From Clostridiales bacterium (GTDB lineage: Bacteria; Bacillota; Clostridia; Monoglobales; WRBX01), in contig JAISIR010000009.1 of assembly GCA_031261985.1 (NCBI GenBank), forward strand, positions 1 to 50,229: DNA of 50,229 bases, written 5' to 3'. Below are positions 9,835 through 18,243 of the stretch, piece after piece (position 1 is the first letter of the stretch; every line of letters begins with the position of its first letter). The notes under the pieces were generated by a model, which saw nothing but the letters and a program-made list of their open reading frames with translations, did no database searches and was not told the origin of the DNA. The position numbers and the translations under genes were made by a program.

Positions 9835-10805
9835 TTTACAAACTCCTCCATATCATTTTGCGTGCCAATTGTAACCCTTAAATTATTAGGAAATTGCTTC
9901 CAATATCGCACCAAAATTTTATTTTTAAGTAAATATTCATACATCTCTTCAGCATTTTCGACGTTCCACCATACAAAATTAGCCTGCGAGTCTAAACAAT
10001 CAATCTTCGTTTTAAGCCACTCACGCGTCGCAATTACTTCGTCCACATTAGGCTCTGCAAGCATAGCAATTTTCTGGGCTAAAGCATCTACAGGGTACGA
10101 GTTAAAACTGTTCTTAATCCTGTTCAACCCTTCAATTAACGCACTATCGCCTATCGCATACCCTACGCGCAACCCTGCTAACGAGTACGATTTCGAGAAC
10201 GTCCGCACCACTAACAAATTATCATTATCGCCAATCAGCCTAACCGCGCTTTCCGCCTCGGCAAAATCGATATACGCCTCGTCAATAACTACCACCCCGC
10301 CTTGCGGAATCCGCTCGATATCTATAGCAAGCGAAGTCGGTGCATTAGGGTTCGCAATGATGCAATTCCCACTATAATCACCCCAATTAATCCCCCAATT
10401 CTTAGTAGCAATTACCTTGGGTGTAACATCGTACATTTGCGCCCACACTGGGTAAAAACTATACGAAACATCTGGCACACACAGGGTTTTTCCGCTAAAA
10501 AAGGTTTGAAAAATAATCGCTAATACCTCATCGGAACCATTGCCAACAAACACATTCTCACGCGTCAGATTCGTCCCATTTTTCGCATTCAAATCATCGG
10601 CAATTTTATCACGCAACGCATTTGCATCACTATCGGGATACAATCTCAAATTATCTAGAATTTCACTAAGGTTATCGTTCAATTTCAATTTAGGCGGATA
10701 AGGATTTTCGTTAGTATTAAGCTTAATCCACCCATCACCCTTTGGTTGAATCCCTGCGATATAAGGCTGAATCTCCCTCGCTTTTTTCGATAAAAATTTA
10801 TCCAT
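9804..10805 (-). CDS. hisC: Histidinol-phosphate aminotransferase
   Basis: PLP-dependent aminotransferase of fold type I giving histidinol phosphate. WIKLNTNENPYPP, VFVGNGSDEVL, VVIDEAYIDFAE and the PLP-lysine motif VVRTFSKSYSLAGLRVGYAI are all present. The ATG at 10805 (MDKFLSKKARE) is chosen as the family-like start; it overlaps the hisD end by 8 bases. About 333 residues, slightly short but complete. Confidence 0.95.
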   Translation of the reverse strand: MDKFLSKKAREIQPYIAGIQPKGDGWIKLNTNENPYPPKLKLNDNLSEILDNLRLYPDSDANALRDKIADDLNAKNGTNLTRENVFVGNGSDEVLAIIFQTFFSGKTLCVPDVSYSFYPVWAQMYDVTPKVIATKNWGINWGDYSGNCIIANPNAPTSLAIDIERIPQGGVVVIDEAYIDFAEAESAVRLIGDNDNLLVVRTFSKSYSLAGLRVGYAIGDSALIEGLNRIKNSFNSYPVDALAQKIAMLAEPNVDEVIATREWLKTKIDCLDSQANFVWWNVENAEEMYEYLLKNKILVRYWKQFPNNLRVTIGTQNDMEEFVKCIEKLTRPK

Positions 10806-12066
10806 TCGCCTCATCTCCAACTTGAGTTTGAAACCTAACTTTTATAGAATTCGCATGCGCATCTAGCCCCTCTTTGGTAGCAAATTCTATCACATCATCC
10901 TTAAATTTACTTAGCTCTTGCCTAGGATAATAGCTGTACGAACTAAATTTTACAAAACTATAAACACCTAAAGGCGAGTAAAACTTGGCAGTCCCGCCCG
11001 TCGGCAACACATGATTCGTCCCACTCATATAATCACCTAAAGGTTCAGGCGTGTATTCTCCAAGAAAAATCGACCCTGCATTAGTAATTTTAGGCAGATG
11101 CTTCATCGGCTCATCAACCAACACTTCTAAATGCTCAGGCGCAATTTCGTTACTTAATTCAAATGCTTCATCAAGGGAGCTTACCAATATCGCCGCGCCA
11201 AAATTCTTAAGCGATTCCTCAATTATATCCTTGCGAACCAGCTTATTAATCTGCGTATCAAGCTCGCGCTCAACCTCGTTAATTAGTTCCTCAGATGTCG
11301 TCAGCAAAATACTACTCGCCATTTTATCATGTTCCGCTTGGCTCATTAAATCGGCAGCGATGTACTTAGGGTTGGCATTTTCATCAGCAATCACCAATAT
11401 TTCCGACGGACCCGCCACCATATCAATATCAACTTCGCCATACACAATCCGCTTCGCCGTCGCAACAAAAGCATTGCCTGGCCCAACAATTTTATCAAAC
11501 TTAGGGATGCTCTCGGTACCAAACGCTGCCGCCGCAATGGCTTGAACGCCACCAATTTTATAAATTTTATTAACGCCACACACCCTCGCCGCCGCTATAA
11601 CCTCAGCATTAGGGTTAGGGCAAAACATCGCAATCTCCGGCACTCCCGCAATTTTAGCCGGGATAGCATTCATTAAAACCGTCGATGGATACGCCGCCGT
11701 CCCACCTGGAACATATATTGCCACGCGATTAATAGGTCGCACTATCTGCCCCATTACAACGCCATTTTCTTTAGCAATCTCCCACGATTCCCCCAATTGA
11801 TTCTTATGAAATCCCTCGATTTGTGCCTTTGCACGTTCTAAAATGCGGATAAAATTTTCGTCAACATCCTCATTTACGCCAACTTGTAAACTATCACTGG
11901 ATAAATCTAATAAAAATTCACCTTCGTATCCGTCAAACTTGCGCGCATATTTTCTAACGGCTTCATCTCCATTAACGCGGACGTCAGATAATATCTCGCG
12001 CACAACGCTCTCAATTTCCAGCGTGTCATCAAGGTTGCGCTGCTTAATTTCCCTATTTAATCGCAT
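10798..12066 (-). CDS. hisD: Histidinol dehydrogenase
   Basis: Zinc- and NAD-dependent enzyme for the last two oxidations to histidine. Typical motifs include VAIYVPGGTAAYPSTVLMNAIPA (read in parts), KIYKIGGVQAIAA, DMVAGPSEILVIAD, LMSQAEHDKMA with zinc ligands, APEHLEVLVDEP and GTNHVLPTGGTAKF. The start is set at 12066 (MRLNREIKQRN), overlapping the hisG end by 14 bases. About 422 residues, normal for the family. Confidence 0.96.
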   Translation of the reverse strand: MRLNREIKQRNLDDTLEIESVVREILSDVRVNGDEAVRKYARKFDGYEGEFLLDLSSDSLQVGVNEDVDENFIRILERAKAQIEGFHKNQLGESWEIAKENGVVMGQIVRPINRVAIYVPGGTAAYPSTVLMNAIPAKIAGVPEIAMFCPNPNAEVIAAARVCGVNKIYKIGGVQAIAAAAFGTESIPKFDKIVGPGNAFVATAKRIVYGEVDIDMVAGPSEILVIADENANPKYIAADLMSQAEHDKMASSILLTTSEELINEVERELDTQINKLVRKDIIEESLKNFGAAILVSSLDEAFELSNEIAPEHLEVLVDEPMKHLPKITNAGSIFLGEYTPEPLGDYMSGTNHVLPTGGTAKFYSPLGVYSFVKFSSYSYYPRQELSKFKDDVIEFATKEGLDAHANSIKVRFQTQVGDEANG

Positions 12067-12760
12067 TCCGTAACCTCCCAATCATGTTCTCGATATTCGC
12101 GTCATATTTAAGTGCCGCCTTGCTAACTAGCACCTTGGTTTTAATTGGCATCGCCTCGTCAAAAATCTCAAGCCCATTCTCTTCCAACGCGCGCCCACTT
12201 TCCACAATATCAAAAATTACGTCAACTTCTCCATATTTAGGCATAACTTCCGATGAACCTGATATATAAATTATGTCAACTATCATCCCTTGCCTGTTGA
12301 AATATTTCAATGCAATATTAGGATGTTGAGTCGCTACCGAAAGAATTTTTTCGTCACTTTTTTTGCATAAATTATAAAACTCGCGTGATTCTGGACGCCC
12401 AGCCACGCAAAACCTAGATTTCTCGCACAATTTAAGGTCGGGCAAAATGTTAGAAATAAAATTATCACCACGCAACGAATGCCTTAAAGTAGAATTAGAT
12501 AATTCATATTCGCGATAACAATCAAACGCCGAAATACCTATATCCGCCCAATTTTTGTCAACATATTGAGGTATATCTGCAATTCGCACAAGTATAAAAT
12601 TTGCCTCGCCATTGTCGGAAGAAAATTCCAACTGCTTCCGCGCCCTTAGCTCAACCTCTTTTTCTAACTCTTGCGATGCGTATCCCGCCTCTTTAAAAAT
12701 TTGATACGCCGCACCCAATAACCTTTTACCCTTTGGTAATGCGATATTAATCTTCCTCAT
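12053..12760 (-). CDS. hisG: ATP phosphoribosyltransferase, short form
   Basis: First committed step, joining ATP and PRPP. INIALPKGKRLL, ADIGISAFDCY, SGSSEVMPKYGEVDVIFDIVESG and the PRPP-binding ISGSSE region are recognisable. At 235 residues it lacks the C-terminal histidine-binding regulatory domain of the long form. Short HisG proteins normally need the HisRS-like partner HisZ, which is not encoded in this window. It is the first structural gene, about 100 bases downstream of the leader peptide stop and directly behind the attenuator terminator, with GGGAGGG before ATG. Confidence 0.95.
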   Translation of the reverse strand: MRKINIALPKGKRLLGAAYQIFKEAGYASQELEKEVELRARKQLEFSSDNGEANFILVRIADIPQYVDKNWADIGISAFDCYREYELSNSTLRHSLRGDNFISNILPDLKLCEKSRFCVAGRPESREFYNLCKKSDEKILSVATQHPNIALKYFNRQGMIVDIIYISGSSEVMPKYGEVDVIFDIVESGRALEENGLEIFDEAMPIKTKVLVSKAALKYDANIENMIGRLRNAIK

Positions 12761-12798
12761 TATGTAACCCTCCCGTTTTATAATAACTACTTATGTTT

Positions 12799-12837
12799 CA
12801 AAAAAATCCCTCAAACAAGTTGCTTGTTCAAGGGATT
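12799..12837 (-). terminator. his operon attenuator terminator
   Basis: On the minus strand AATCCCTTGAACAAG (12837-12823) pairs with CTTGTTTGAGGGATT (12819-12805) across a 3-base loop, giving a stem of about 15 bp with two G-T pairs, followed by seven T's. It lies between the His-rich leader peptide and hisG, so transcription of the operon must read through it. The leader sequence AACAAG next to the leader stop codon could pair with the distal CTTGTT arm and act as antiterminator; that last step is inference. Confidence 0.88.
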
Positions 12838-12868
12838 CATCTATATCGCAGATAAAATTCCACATTCG

Positions 12869-12952
12869 CTACTTGTTAACACACAAACATTGCACACCAT
12901 AATGATGATGCACATGAGAATTTGTATGAACAAATAACGTTGAATTTCTCAT
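12869..12952 (-). CDS. His-rich leader peptide of the his operon
   Basis: A 27-codon minus-strand frame with five His codons clustered in VHTNSHVHHHY (residues 8-18), ending in TAG. AGGAG lies 10 bases before ATG. It is followed by an intrinsic terminator hairpin and then hisG. This is the layout of classical histidine attenuation: stalling at the CAT codons when charged tRNA-His is scarce should favour readthrough. The order of elements is seen directly; the mechanism is known from enteric his operons and inferred here. Confidence 0.88.
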   Translation of the reverse strand: MRNSTLFVHTNSHVHHHYGVQCLCVNK

Positions 12953-12983
12953 TAATCTTTTGCTCCTAAAAGTTAATATAATT

Positions 12984-13018
12984 ATTATAACACAAAGGCA
13001 AAACGCTCGTCGTTTTGC
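12984..13018 (-). promoter_or_regulatory. Candidate his promoter with overlapping palindrome
   Basis: A minus-strand TATAAT (12984-12989) lies about 30 bases before the leader peptide start. No good -35 box is found at the right distance; instead the -35 region holds an inverted repeat, GCAAAACG-acgag-CGTTTTGC (about 12998-13018). The palindrome could be an operator or simply a hairpin. Confidence 0.5.
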
Positions 13019-13033
13019 ATTCACACCGTTTCA

Positions 13034-13092
13034 ATAATTACAACAGTAAAATTGCTGACTAGCAATTTTTTCCTCTTGCGTAATTATTATAC
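13034..13092. repeat. Nested palindrome downstream of orphan gene
   Basis: An inner hairpin AAAATTGCT-gact-AGCAATTTT is enclosed by AATAATTAC on the left and GTAATTATT on the right. It lies between the end of the orphan gene at 13132 and the his promoter. The plus strand has a T-run after the inner hairpin, so it resembles a terminator read from the left, yet both neighbouring genes are on the minus strand. Together with the promoter and leader this accounts for the 12761-13131 gap. Confidence 0.5.
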
Positions 13093-13131
13093 CACATAAC
13101 TTTAAATATGTCAACCATTTTTTAGCAATGA

Positions 13132-14259
13132 TTATTTCGTAAGTTTTACAGTTTTCTCTGCAACCGATGTTTTGCTAGCATTATTCGCAGCCGTTTTTAA
13201 ATTTTTAATTGCAGAGTGCGCAGGCACTTTAAACGAAACAGATTTTGCTAATAAAGGTATAATGTTCTTTGCTTGCTCAGCATTATCAAAATGAAATTTA
13301 TAAGCAAACTCCGAACCACCAAAATTTACACCCAATGTAGAATAATGCTCGTCCATAGTAGGTCCCCAATAAGCTTGTCCTTCATCCGATTCTGGCACAT
13401 CAAGAGCATATTTAGCACGAATAGGAACTTTAATTCCACCAATAATGCTATTAAATTCCTTGTTTGAAGCAACTTGTATATCGCTACTTTTATCTAACGT
13501 TTTAAAGTATAAATCAATATGAACAATATCATTATAACTCTTATTTTTAAAACTCTCAATTGCTTTAGTATACGAATCAAAAAATTGAATATTCCTCTTG
13601 CCAAACCCTTGCTTAACAAAATCATCAATCTTAAAATCACCGCTTGGGTCTATAACTACAACCTTGGCATTTTTAACAGCAGATTTATTGATAGGGTGAT
13701 TATTAACTGGGTCAAATCCAAAAATATCCCTTACATCACCTTCTAAATTACCAGTTAGGTAATCACTACTAAAAAAGCTCTCGGTATCACGTAAGAATTT
13801 TCGAATAACATCGGTAATTCTTACTGTATCGTTCATAATAGAATTTGTAACAGGGTTTTTAGCAAAACTTCCGTCAAACAAAATCGAATCCGATTCGTTA
13901 CCAATTATATACCCGCCATCATTCTTAACTTTTAAGATAAACTCTGTAACTAAATCATCGCTGCTACCCTTTGGAACATACGAAACTTTAGCAGAAAACT
14001 TTTCATTGTCTTGCTTAGAAAAATCAACAACCGTGCAAAAATCGTCATGATGTGTATAAATTAAGTAAGGTTTACCTGGCATATTCCAAATTTCATTAAA
14101 CTTTTCTTTAGCATTCTTAACTATCTGTGCGTTTTCATTAATAAATTTCAACTTTTGCTTGTCAGAAGAATCAATATTAACACCGTTTTCTTTAACAAAC
14201 TTTTTCATTTCTTTAGCGAACTTTTTTAAAGCTTCGCCATCTTTTTTTGTAAATTGCAT
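13132..14259 (-). CDS. Orphan protein, 375 residues
   Basis: I do not recognise the family. The protein is soluble, without signal peptide or membrane segment. It begins with a Lys-rich helix (KKFAKEMKKFVKENG), has a mixed middle with KPYLIYTHHDDFC and a candidate second domain around AKVVVIDPSGDFKIDDFV, and ends in a Lys/Thr/Ser-rich tail (ASKTSVAEKTVKLTK). It is monocistronic, with a near-consensus promoter and an AGGGGGAA site. Low-complexity basic tails also occur on the orphan proteins at 42-44 kb. No function is proposed. Confidence 0.8.
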   Translation of the reverse strand: MQFTKKDGEALKKFAKEMKKFVKENGVNIDSSDKQKLKFINENAQIVKNAKEKFNEIWNMPGKPYLIYTHHDDFCTVVDFSKQDNEKFSAKVSYVPKGSSDDLVTEFILKVKNDGGYIIGNESDSILFDGSFAKNPVTNSIMNDTVRITDVIRKFLRDTESFFSSDYLTGNLEGDVRDIFGFDPVNNHPINKSAVKNAKVVVIDPSGDFKIDDFVKQGFGKRNIQFFDSYTKAIESFKNKSYNDIVHIDLYFKTLDKSSDIQVASNKEFNSIIGGIKVPIRAKYALDVPESDEGQAYWGPTMDEHYSTLGVNFGGSEFAYKFHFDNAEQAKNIIPLLAKSVSFKVPAHSAIKNLKTAANNASKTSVAEKTVKLTK

Positions 14260-14304
14260 TACAAAATTCCCCCTAATATTAAAAATTTTTTCAAAGTAAA
14301 AAAG

Positions 14305-14333
14305 ATTGTATCACAAATATCTACATTTGTCAA
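14305..14333 (-). promoter_or_regulatory. Sigma-A promoter of the orphan gene
   Basis: Minus-strand TTGACA (14328-14333), 17-base spacer, TACAAT (14305-14310), reading into the 375-residue orphan gene with about 40 bases of leader. Confidence 0.8.
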
Positions 14334-14356
14334 GGTTTATTGCCATTATTTGTAAC

Positions 14357-14911
14357 TTATTCCTCAATTTTCTTGATAATCTTGCACGGGTTCCCCACAG
14401 CAACTACATTGGGTGGAATATCATGCGTTACCACGCTCCCTGCCCCAATCACAGAATTTTCGCCTATCGTAACCCCAGGCAAAACGCATACATTTCCGCC
14501 TATCCATACATTATTGCATACCGTAATAGGCTTGGTGTATCCAATAAATTCGTGCCTTAGTTTGGGCGAAATCGGGTGAGTCGCAGCGTATAAATTCACA
14601 TTAGGTCCAAACATCACATAATCACCAATTGTTACTTTAGCAAAATCTAAAATAGTCAGATTTACATTGGCATAGCAATGGTCGCCTATGAAAATATTTT
14701 TGCCAAATCCGCACCAAAAAGGCGGCTCAATATAAGTCTCATCGCCTAAGCCACCTAAAATTTTAGATAGAACTTTCCGCCGCTTTTTGTATTGCGATAT
14801 CCTAAGTTTGTTATATTTAAACAACAAATCTTGCGCCGCGTCACGCTCATCATCTAACTCGTCTACCATCTTGTAAAACTCGCCGCTTAACATCTTCTGT
14901 TTTTCTGTCAT
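14357..14911 (-). CDS. Maltose/galactoside O-acetyltransferase family protein
   Basis: Left-handed beta-helix acetyltransferase of the LacA/Maa/NodL type, moving acetyl groups from acetyl-CoA to a sugar hydroxyl. MTEKQKMLSGEFY is the typical N-terminus; PPFWCGFGKNIFIGDHCYAN, the catalytic His in ATHPISPKLR, and the hexapeptide repeats VWIGGNVCVLPGVTIGENSVIGAG are clear. About 184 residues, full length. The start is set at 14911 to match the family. It lies 66 bases downstream of spo0A on the same strand. The true acceptor sugar is unknown. Confidence 0.9.
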   Translation of the reverse strand: MTEKQKMLSGEFYKMVDELDDERDAAQDLLFKYNKLRISQYKKRRKVLSKILGGLGDETYIEPPFWCGFGKNIFIGDHCYANVNLTILDFAKVTIGDYVMFGPNVNLYAATHPISPKLRHEFIGYTKPITVCNNVWIGGNVCVLPGVTIGENSVIGAGSVVTHDIPPNVVAVGNPCKIIKKIEE

Positions 14912-14976
14912 GTAAAACACTCCAGCCACATTTTAAAACTAGCCGATAAAACTCGTCCTTAAACTATCCCGCAAAA

Positions 14977-15771
14977 CTATCCTAACATCTCTTCTAGCCT
15001 CAATTTTCGCGCTACATTACAGATAAATTCGCCATTTGTAGGCCTGCCTTTTTCTGGGTTAACAGAGTTGCCATATAGCCGCGACAAAATATCTATATCG
15101 GTATTATGCCACGCACGCTCAATAACATGCCTAATCGCACGCTCTACATTACTCTCGGTCGTTCCATATTTTCTAGCAATTGGCGGATAAATTCGCTTCG
15201 TAATAAGCCCAACCGAGTCATCATCGCTCTCTAAAACTAAATTAAGTGCATCAATCAAAAACTGATACCCCATTCGATTGCTCGGCACTCCAAACTGATT
15301 CAACACAGTAATTATCCTGTAATTAAGCGATTTATTCAAGACATATTCTGTCGTCGCCTGTTTCACGTCTTGCGAATTCTTTTGCATCAACGCAATTTTA
15401 CACACCGAACGAATCCGCTGCATCAAATCCTCGACTTTATAAGGCTTAAGCATAATATATTCTACACCAAGTTGAAAAGCCATCTGCGATACCGAGGCGC
15501 GACTATTGGCTGTTGTTAAAATAGAAACAGGCGTAATCTCTAGCCCTAAAGTAGAAATATGTTGTAAAACTCCAAATCCATCTAAATTAGGCAACGCTAA
15601 ATCAATTACAATCACATCTGGCTTAATTATAGGGATAAGTTCAACCGCTTTTACACCATCATGTGCAACAGCGACAATCTCGATATCGTCGGTAGTAGCA
15701 GCAAAATCCTTTATAGCTTGACAGCACATTTTATCGTCCTCTATAACAAATGTGCGAATTTTTCTATCCAT
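14977..15771 (-). CDS. spo0A: Sporulation response regulator Spo0A
   Basis: Master regulator of entry into sporulation. The receiver domain (residues 1-120) has the acidic pocket in FVIEDDK, phospho-Asp in VIVIDLALPNLDG, Thr in ILTTANS and Lys in LKPY. The DNA-binding domain (about 150-264) carries the Spo0A recognition helix region YPPIARKYGTTESNVERAIRHVIERAW and NGEFICNVARKL near the C-terminus. The start at 15771 has a GGGAAG upstream. A Spo0A box lies about 95 bases upstream, suggesting autoregulation. SpoIVB, often the upstream neighbour in Clostridia, is 3 kb away and divergent. Confidence 0.97.
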   Translation of the reverse strand: MDRKIRTFVIEDDKMCCQAIKDFAATTDDIEIVAVAHDGVKAVELIPIIKPDVIVIDLALPNLDGFGVLQHISTLGLEITPVSILTTANSRASVSQMAFQLGVEYIMLKPYKVEDLMQRIRSVCKIALMQKNSQDVKQATTEYVLNKSLNYRIITVLNQFGVPSNRMGYQFLIDALNLVLESDDDSVGLITKRIYPPIARKYGTTESNVERAIRHVIERAWHNTDIDILSRLYGNSVNPEKGRPTNGEFICNVARKLRLEEMLG

Positions 15772-15862
15772 TATCAAACACTTCCCGTTGATTTAAAATA
15801 GGTAATTTTTTGAATCTAATATAATTTAGAAAGATAGATTTAAGGCTATTAAGACATATTTT

Positions 15863-15869
15863 TTCGACA
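15863..15869 (-). promoter_or_regulatory. Candidate Spo0A box upstream of spo0A
   Basis: Minus-strand TGTCGAA in the context AATTTGTCGAAAAAAT matches the consensus 0A box TGNCGAA exactly. It sits between spo0A and the divergent HPr gene. The remaining 15778-16086 gap holds the HPr promoter and its palindrome; I see no gene in it. Confidence 0.6.
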
Positions 15870-15979
15870 AATTTCTACTTTTTTACAACTTAATTTTATC
15901 ACATTTGGATAATTGTGTCAATAGGCTGAAAATATTTTTTAGGATAATGCGCTATATTCTCGACTTTTGTAGAAAGGTA

Positions 15980-16008
15980 TTGACAAACATGCAAATTTAG
16001 GGTATAAT
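15980..16008 (+). promoter_or_regulatory. Sigma-A promoter of the HPr-uvrC operon
   Basis: Consensus TTGACA (15980-15985), 17-base spacer, TATAAT (16003-16008). Confidence 0.85.
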
Positions 16009-16013
16009 AATAA

Positions 16014-16031
16014 TGTTCAGTTTATTGAACA
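16014..16031 (+). promoter_or_regulatory. Palindrome at the HPr transcription start
   Basis: TGTTCA-gtttat-TGAACA is an exact 6-bp inverted repeat that begins about 6 bases after the -10 box, so it covers the predicted transcription start. It may be a repressor operator or a 5' mRNA hairpin. Confidence 0.5.
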
Positions 16032-16086
16032 CAAAACTTCTCATAAAAATTAGTCACTGTAAGCTATTTTTCAAGGGGGTGTTTGT

Positions 16087-16362
16087 ATGTACTCTAAAAA
16101 TACTAAAATAGATGTACCCGTTGGTTTGCATGCACGCCCTGCTATGTACCTAATTCAGCGCGCTAGCAACTTTAAAAGCACTATTTGGCTAGAGTATGAC
16201 CAACGCCGCGCCAACGCAAAAAGCCTTTTAGGCATTCTCTCACTTGGCGTAACTAACGGTTCCGATGTCCGCATAACAGCTGAAGGTAGCGACGAAATCG
16301 CCGCTGTTTCTGATTTAATCTCACTTGTCGAAAGTAATTTTGCAGAGAATACTTTTGCATAA
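16087..16362 (+). CDS. ptsH: Phosphocarrier protein HPr
   Basis: Phosphotransferase-system carrier. GLHARPA holds the phosphorylated His15, and ANAKSLLGILSLGV holds Ser46, the regulatory site of HPr kinase in Gram-positive bacteria. The 91 residues are a normal length. An AAGGGGGTG site precedes ATG. It is followed by uvrC after 18 bases. With both His15 and Ser46 present it is more likely true HPr than the catalytically silent Crh paralogue. Confidence 0.92.
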   Translation: MYSKNTKIDVPVGLHARPAMYLIQRASNFKSTIWLEYDQRRANAKSLLGILSLGVTNGSDVRITAEGSDEIAAVSDLISLVESNFAENTFA

Positions 16363-16380
16363 TCTAACTATTTTAATCTA

Positions 16381-18216
16381 ATGAAAAACACAAATCACAA
16401 TTATCTAAAAACTAAATTGCATAACCTTTCCACTAATCCGGGAGTCTATATAATGAAGGACGAAAATTCTGAAGTCATATATGTCGGCAAAGCAAAAAAC
16501 CTTAAAAATAGGGTTAACCAATATTTTAGCGGAAAGATTCAACTTCCTAAAGTCCAAGCCATGGTCGATAATATCCAAGATTTTGAGTATATTATTACCG
16601 AAACCGAGCTTGAGGCTTTAATTTTAGAGTGCAATTTAATAAAACGTTATTCACCAAAATATAACATCCTGTTAAAAGACGATAAAGGCTACCCCTACAT
16701 TTGTATAACTTCCGAAGCCTTCCCTAAAATTAAATTAGCCCGTCGAATGAAGCCAGATAAATCTAAATATTACGGTCCTTATGTAAACTCCACCGTCGCG
16801 CGCCAAGTAATCGATATTCTCAAAAAAGTGTTCAACATACGCGATTGCAACCGCAATTTGCCGCGCGATATCAAAAAATCCCGCCCTTGCTTAAACTATC
16901 ATATCCACATGTGCGACGCACCCTGCAACGCTTATATATCTAAAGACGATTATAACGCAAATATCAAGGATATATATAGCTTTTTAGACGGTAACTATAA
17001 ATCGGTGACCGAAAATTTGACCGATAAAATGCGCCACGCAGCCGATATGTTAGAGTTCGAGCGTGCAGCCCGATTCCGCGATAGAATCGAAATTATTAAC
17101 AACTTACAAGAACGTCAACGCATCACTTCTACCAAGCAAGATAACAAGGATATTGTAGGATTATACAGGATTGTCAACCACGTTTGCTTCCAAGTCTTCT
17201 TTATCCGTGATGGTAAAACTATAGGTCGCGACCATTTTTTTGTTAAAGCTCAGTCAGATGACACTAACATCGAGCTAATGACTAACTTCATCAAGCAATA
17301 TTACACCTTAAAATCTCAGGTGATTCCTAAAAAAATCTATCTTTCGTGCGAAATTGAGGATAAAGATTTAACATCTCAATATCTTACTCAAATTGCCGAC
17401 GAAAAAATCGAACTTATTGTTCCTAAACGCGGCGATAACTTAAAACTAATCGATTTAGCCACCAGCAATGCAAAAGAAGCGTTAGAGATTAAAAACCTAG
17501 AACAGAACAAATATAAACGCCGCCTTAATACTATCTTAAACGATTTAAAAAACGCACTTGCGCTCGAAAAAGACCCCGTTAGAATAGAAAGTTACGATAT
17601 ATCTAACATAAGTGGCGCCGATAACATTGGCGTTTGCGTGGTTTTTAATAACGCGCTACCTCAAAAAAGTGCCTATCGCAAGTTCAACATTAAAACTCAC
17701 TACCAAATAGACGATTACGCTTCTATGCGCGAAGTTGTCGAACGCAGGCTACACAGAGCTTTAGACGGTGACGAAAAATTTCTCCCTCTCCCCGATTTAA
17801 TTCTAGTCGATGGCGGTCGCGGACATGTTAGCTCTATTCGCGCAGTTGTCACCGAACTCGGGCTAAATATCCCTGTTTTTGGCTTAGTAAAAGACGATAA
17901 GCACACCACTCGCGCCCTAACTACCGAGCATGACGAGATAGAAATTAATCGCACAAGTCAACTTTTTAAATTTTTAACGCGCATGCAAGATGAAGTCCAC
18001 CGATTCGCCATAAACACTCACCATTCCAAGCATAAACGCACTTCGTTTAACTCAACCTTAACTAAAATTGATGGCGTAGGCGAGGCAACTGCTAAAAAAC
18101 TTTTACGACATTTTAAAAGTATAGCCGCCATAAAAAGCGCAGATATTATTGAACTAGAAAAAATTGTTAGTCGAAAAATCGCAAATAATGTGCATAATCA
18201 CTTCAAAAATGTTTAA
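16381..18216 (+). CDS. uvrC: Excinuclease ABC subunit C
   Basis: Nuclease that makes both incisions in nucleotide excision repair. GIY-YIG domain at residues about 15-95 (NPGVYIMKDENSEVIYVGKAKN), UVR motif near 205-240 (DMLEFERAARFRDRIEII), RNase H-like endonuclease core (ESYDISNISG, LPDLILVDGGRGHVSS) and a C-terminal helix-hairpin-helix (IDGVGEATAKKLLRHF). 611 residues, full length. No ribosome binding site is visible in the 18 bases behind HPr, so translational coupling or reinitiation is likely. Confidence 0.97.
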   Translation: MKNTNHNYLKTKLHNLSTNPGVYIMKDENSEVIYVGKAKNLKNRVNQYFSGKIQLPKVQAMVDNIQDFEYIITETELEALILECNLIKRYSPKYNILLKDDKGYPYICITSEAFPKIKLARRMKPDKSKYYGPYVNSTVARQVIDILKKVFNIRDCNRNLPRDIKKSRPCLNYHIHMCDAPCNAYISKDDYNANIKDIYSFLDGNYKSVTENLTDKMRHAADMLEFERAARFRDRIEIINNLQERQRITSTKQDNKDIVGLYRIVNHVCFQVFFIRDGKTIGRDHFFVKAQSDDTNIELMTNFIKQYYTLKSQVIPKKIYLSCEIEDKDLTSQYLTQIADEKIELIVPKRGDNLKLIDLATSNAKEALEIKNLEQNKYKRRLNTILNDLKNALALEKDPVRIESYDISNISGADNIGVCVVFNNALPQKSAYRKFNIKTHYQIDDYASMREVVERRLHRALDGDEKFLPLPDLILVDGGRGHVSSIRAVVTELGLNIPVFGLVKDDKHTTRALTTEHDEIEINRTSQLFKFLTRMQDEVHRFAINTHHSKHKRTSFNSTLTKIDGVGEATAKKLLRHFKSIAAIKSADIIELEKIVSRKIANNVHNHFKNV

Positions 18217-18243
18217 ACTACTCTTGTAAAGGAGTGTTTTAAC

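Noticed and set aside
12761-13131. T-box riboswitch for the his operon
   Set aside because: No T-box sequence or specifier-loop layout is visible; the His-rich leader peptide and terminator explain the region.
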